A stretch of 5,733 nt of DNA from Thermoplasmata archaeon. Its GTDB lineage: Archaea; Thermoplasmatota; Thermoplasmata; Thermoplasmatales; Thermoplasmataceae. Position 1 is the stretch's first letter. Each line of letters begins with the position of its first letter. The position numbers and the translations under genes were made by a program. The notes below the pieces were generated by a model. That model had not been told where the DNA came from and did not search any database. It saw nothing but the letters and a program-made list of their open reading frames with translations. The stretch lies in NCBI GenBank assembly GCA_021845155.1, contig JAKBSB010000097.1, forward strand, positions 1-5,733. The letters are read 5' to 3'. Positions 5,144 to 5,733 of this stretch are shown here, in pieces.

Positions 5144-5419
5144 ATGACGGTATCCATGCTTACAGAGATAACCGAATTATACGACATCAAGGTCTACAGC
5201 GACAGGGGAATCCTCATTGGAATAGTCAAGGACATAATCCTGGATACCGATGAGCAATCTATTTATGGCATTTACATAGAGAACACCAATCAGGACCTGG
5301 TTGAGGGTGGATCAGCAATAAGCGTACCATTCAGGTGGATAAAGGCTGTGGGAGAGGTAATACTTCTCAAGAAATTCCCGTCAATGGTCAAGGTACCGCA
5401 GACCAAGGATCAGATTTGA
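5144..5419 (+). CDS. PRC-barrel domain protein
   Basis: The 91-residue cytosolic protein is a single PRC-barrel-like domain: LTEITELYDIKVYSDRG, then LIGIVKDIILDTDEQSIYGI, and near the end a strand pair around SVPFRWIKAVGEVILLKK. Small free-standing PRC-barrel proteins of 80-100 residues are frequent in Euryarchaeota. The fold is shared with the RimM ribosome-maturation domain and the photosynthetic reaction-centre H subunit, but the role of the archaeal proteins is not established. Start choice: the ATG at 5144 is near the expected distance from the TATA box, while the ATG at 5156 (MLTEIT) matches where many relatives begin and cannot be excluded. A hairpin overlaps the stop codon. Confidence 0.82.
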   Translation: MTVSMLTEITELYDIKVYSDRGILIGIVKDIILDTDEQSIYGIYIENTNQDLVEGGSAISVPFRWIKAVGEVILLKKFPSMVKVPQTKDQI

Positions 5420-5450
5420 TACTCTGCTTTTTCAGGTTAGTATCCTTTTA
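5418..5450 (+). terminator. Hairpin terminator after the PRC-barrel gene
   Basis: GATACT (5418-5423) pairs with AGTATC (5439-5444), with CTG/CAG (5424-5426, 5433-5435) able to extend the stem past a 3-base bulge. CTTTTA follows. The stem starts within the TGA stop codon. The next gene is convergent, so termination here makes sense. Confidence 0.5.
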
Positions 5451-5479
5451 TCTGGTTAAATGAATTAGAAGAAGGCCGG

Positions 5480-5511
5480 GTGGATCGCTTGGAGGTTCTC
5501 TGCTGATCCAC
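5480..5511. repeat. 7-bp perfect inverted repeat between convergent genes
   Basis: GTGGATC (5480-5486) and GATCCAC (5505-5511) flank 18 bases that contain a small GAG/CTC hairpin. It is the most GC-rich stretch of the 130-base gap between the PRC-barrel and glutamyl-tRNA synthetase genes, and is followed on the plus strand by ATTATAATTTATTTAAA. It may be a two-way transcription barrier or part of a small RNA; neither can be shown. Confidence 0.35.
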
Positions 5512-5549
5512 ATTATAATTTATTTAAATGCCACGGCAATTCATTCCGT

Positions 5550-5733
5550 CTATTTGTGAAGAAAATAGCCGGTTCCCTTTTCACCGTTAACATTTGCGTA
5601 ACCGTATCTCTCTAACTGGGCCACGCCCCTGTAAGATGATATTAGTGGTTCTGAAACACCTTCGTCCACAGTTCCGTCTGGCTTGAAAATCCTGAATTTC
5701 AAGGATCCCTGAGGTGCCCAGTGTATAATTTTC
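5550..5733 (-). CDS. gltX: Glutamyl-tRNA synthetase, C-terminal fragment (cut by window edge)
   Basis: The last 60 codons of a minus-strand gene enter from the right edge. The translation begins KIIHWAPQGSLKFRIFKPDG, continues with EGVSEPLISSYRG and VAQLERYGYANV, and ends GYFLHK before a TAG stop. The IIHW, Q-x-E-R-x-G-Y and YFLHK motifs are the C-terminal anticodon-binding beta-barrel of the archaeal/eukaryotic-type GluRS-GlnRS family. In archaea this is normally the non-discriminating GluRS, which charges both tRNA-Glu and tRNA-Gln, the latter being corrected later by an amidotransferase. The catalytic half lies outside the window, so the call rests on this tail alone. The gene converges on the PRC-barrel gene. 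Confidence 0.88.
   Translation of the reverse strand, partial: KIIHWAPQGSLKFRIFKPDGTVDEGVSEPLISSYRGVAQLERYGYANVNGEKGTGYFLHK

Noticed and set aside
5480..5512. H/ACA guide RNA ending in ACA
   Set aside because: An ACA follows the stem, but the loop is too small for a pseudouridylation pocket plus upper stem, and no kink-turn is visible.
1..5733. CRISPR array, insertion sequence or attachment site
   Set aside because: No regularly spaced repeats, no transposase motifs and no terminal inverted repeats are seen; the tRNA 3' end has no duplicated copy elsewhere in the window.

Overview
The window looks archaeal and euryarchaeal, most probably from the Thermoplasmatales (relatives of Thermoplasma, Ferroplasma or Cuniculiplasma). 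The reasons are two archaeal transcription factor B (TFB) genes, a gar1-tfb gene pair, a split GMP synthase with a free-standing amidotransferase subunit, a protein resembling the N-terminal domain of the Thermoplasma VAT ATPase, an archaeal-type GluRS tail, and TATA-like boxes about 23-29 bases before many start codons (leaderless-type promoters). The genus cannot be fixed from the sequence alone.

Layout. Bases 1-125 hold the start of an amino-acid permease gene on the minus strand, cut by the window edge. Bases 126-281 are a promoter-bearing gap. Two minus-strand genes follow: a stand-alone Cdc48/VAT N-domain protein (282-806) and a LigB/DODA-like extradiol dioxygenase family protein (855-1649). 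A minus-strand tRNA-Leu(CAA) lies at 1765-1849. A short plus-strand gene (1933-2148) looks like the KEOPS subunit Pcc1. It meets, tail to tail with a 4-base gap, the minus-strand gar1-tfb operon (3328 down to 2153). A 271-base divergent promoter region (3329-3599) separates gar1-tfb from a second plus-strand TFB gene (3600-4529), which is followed after two bases by guaA subunit A (4532-5098). A small PRC-barrel protein (5144-5419) follows with its own promoter and a hairpin terminator. The C-terminal end of an archaeal-type glutamyl-tRNA synthetase (5550-5733) enters from the right on the minus strand.

How the genes fit together. Most of the window is information processing: transcription initiation (two TFBs), rRNA pseudouridylation (Gar1), tRNA modification (Pcc1), tRNA charging (GluRS) and a tRNA gene. 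GMP synthesis is attached to the second TFB. The most striking arrangement is the pair of well-conserved TFB paralogues placed back to back: one in the common gar1-tfb context, the other coupled to guaA and preceded by two short palindromes at its predicted transcription start. The stand-alone VAT-N protein and the dioxygenase-family protein that appears to lack one metal-binding histidine are the other unusual items. No CRISPR array, insertion sequence, phage gene or defence system is visible.
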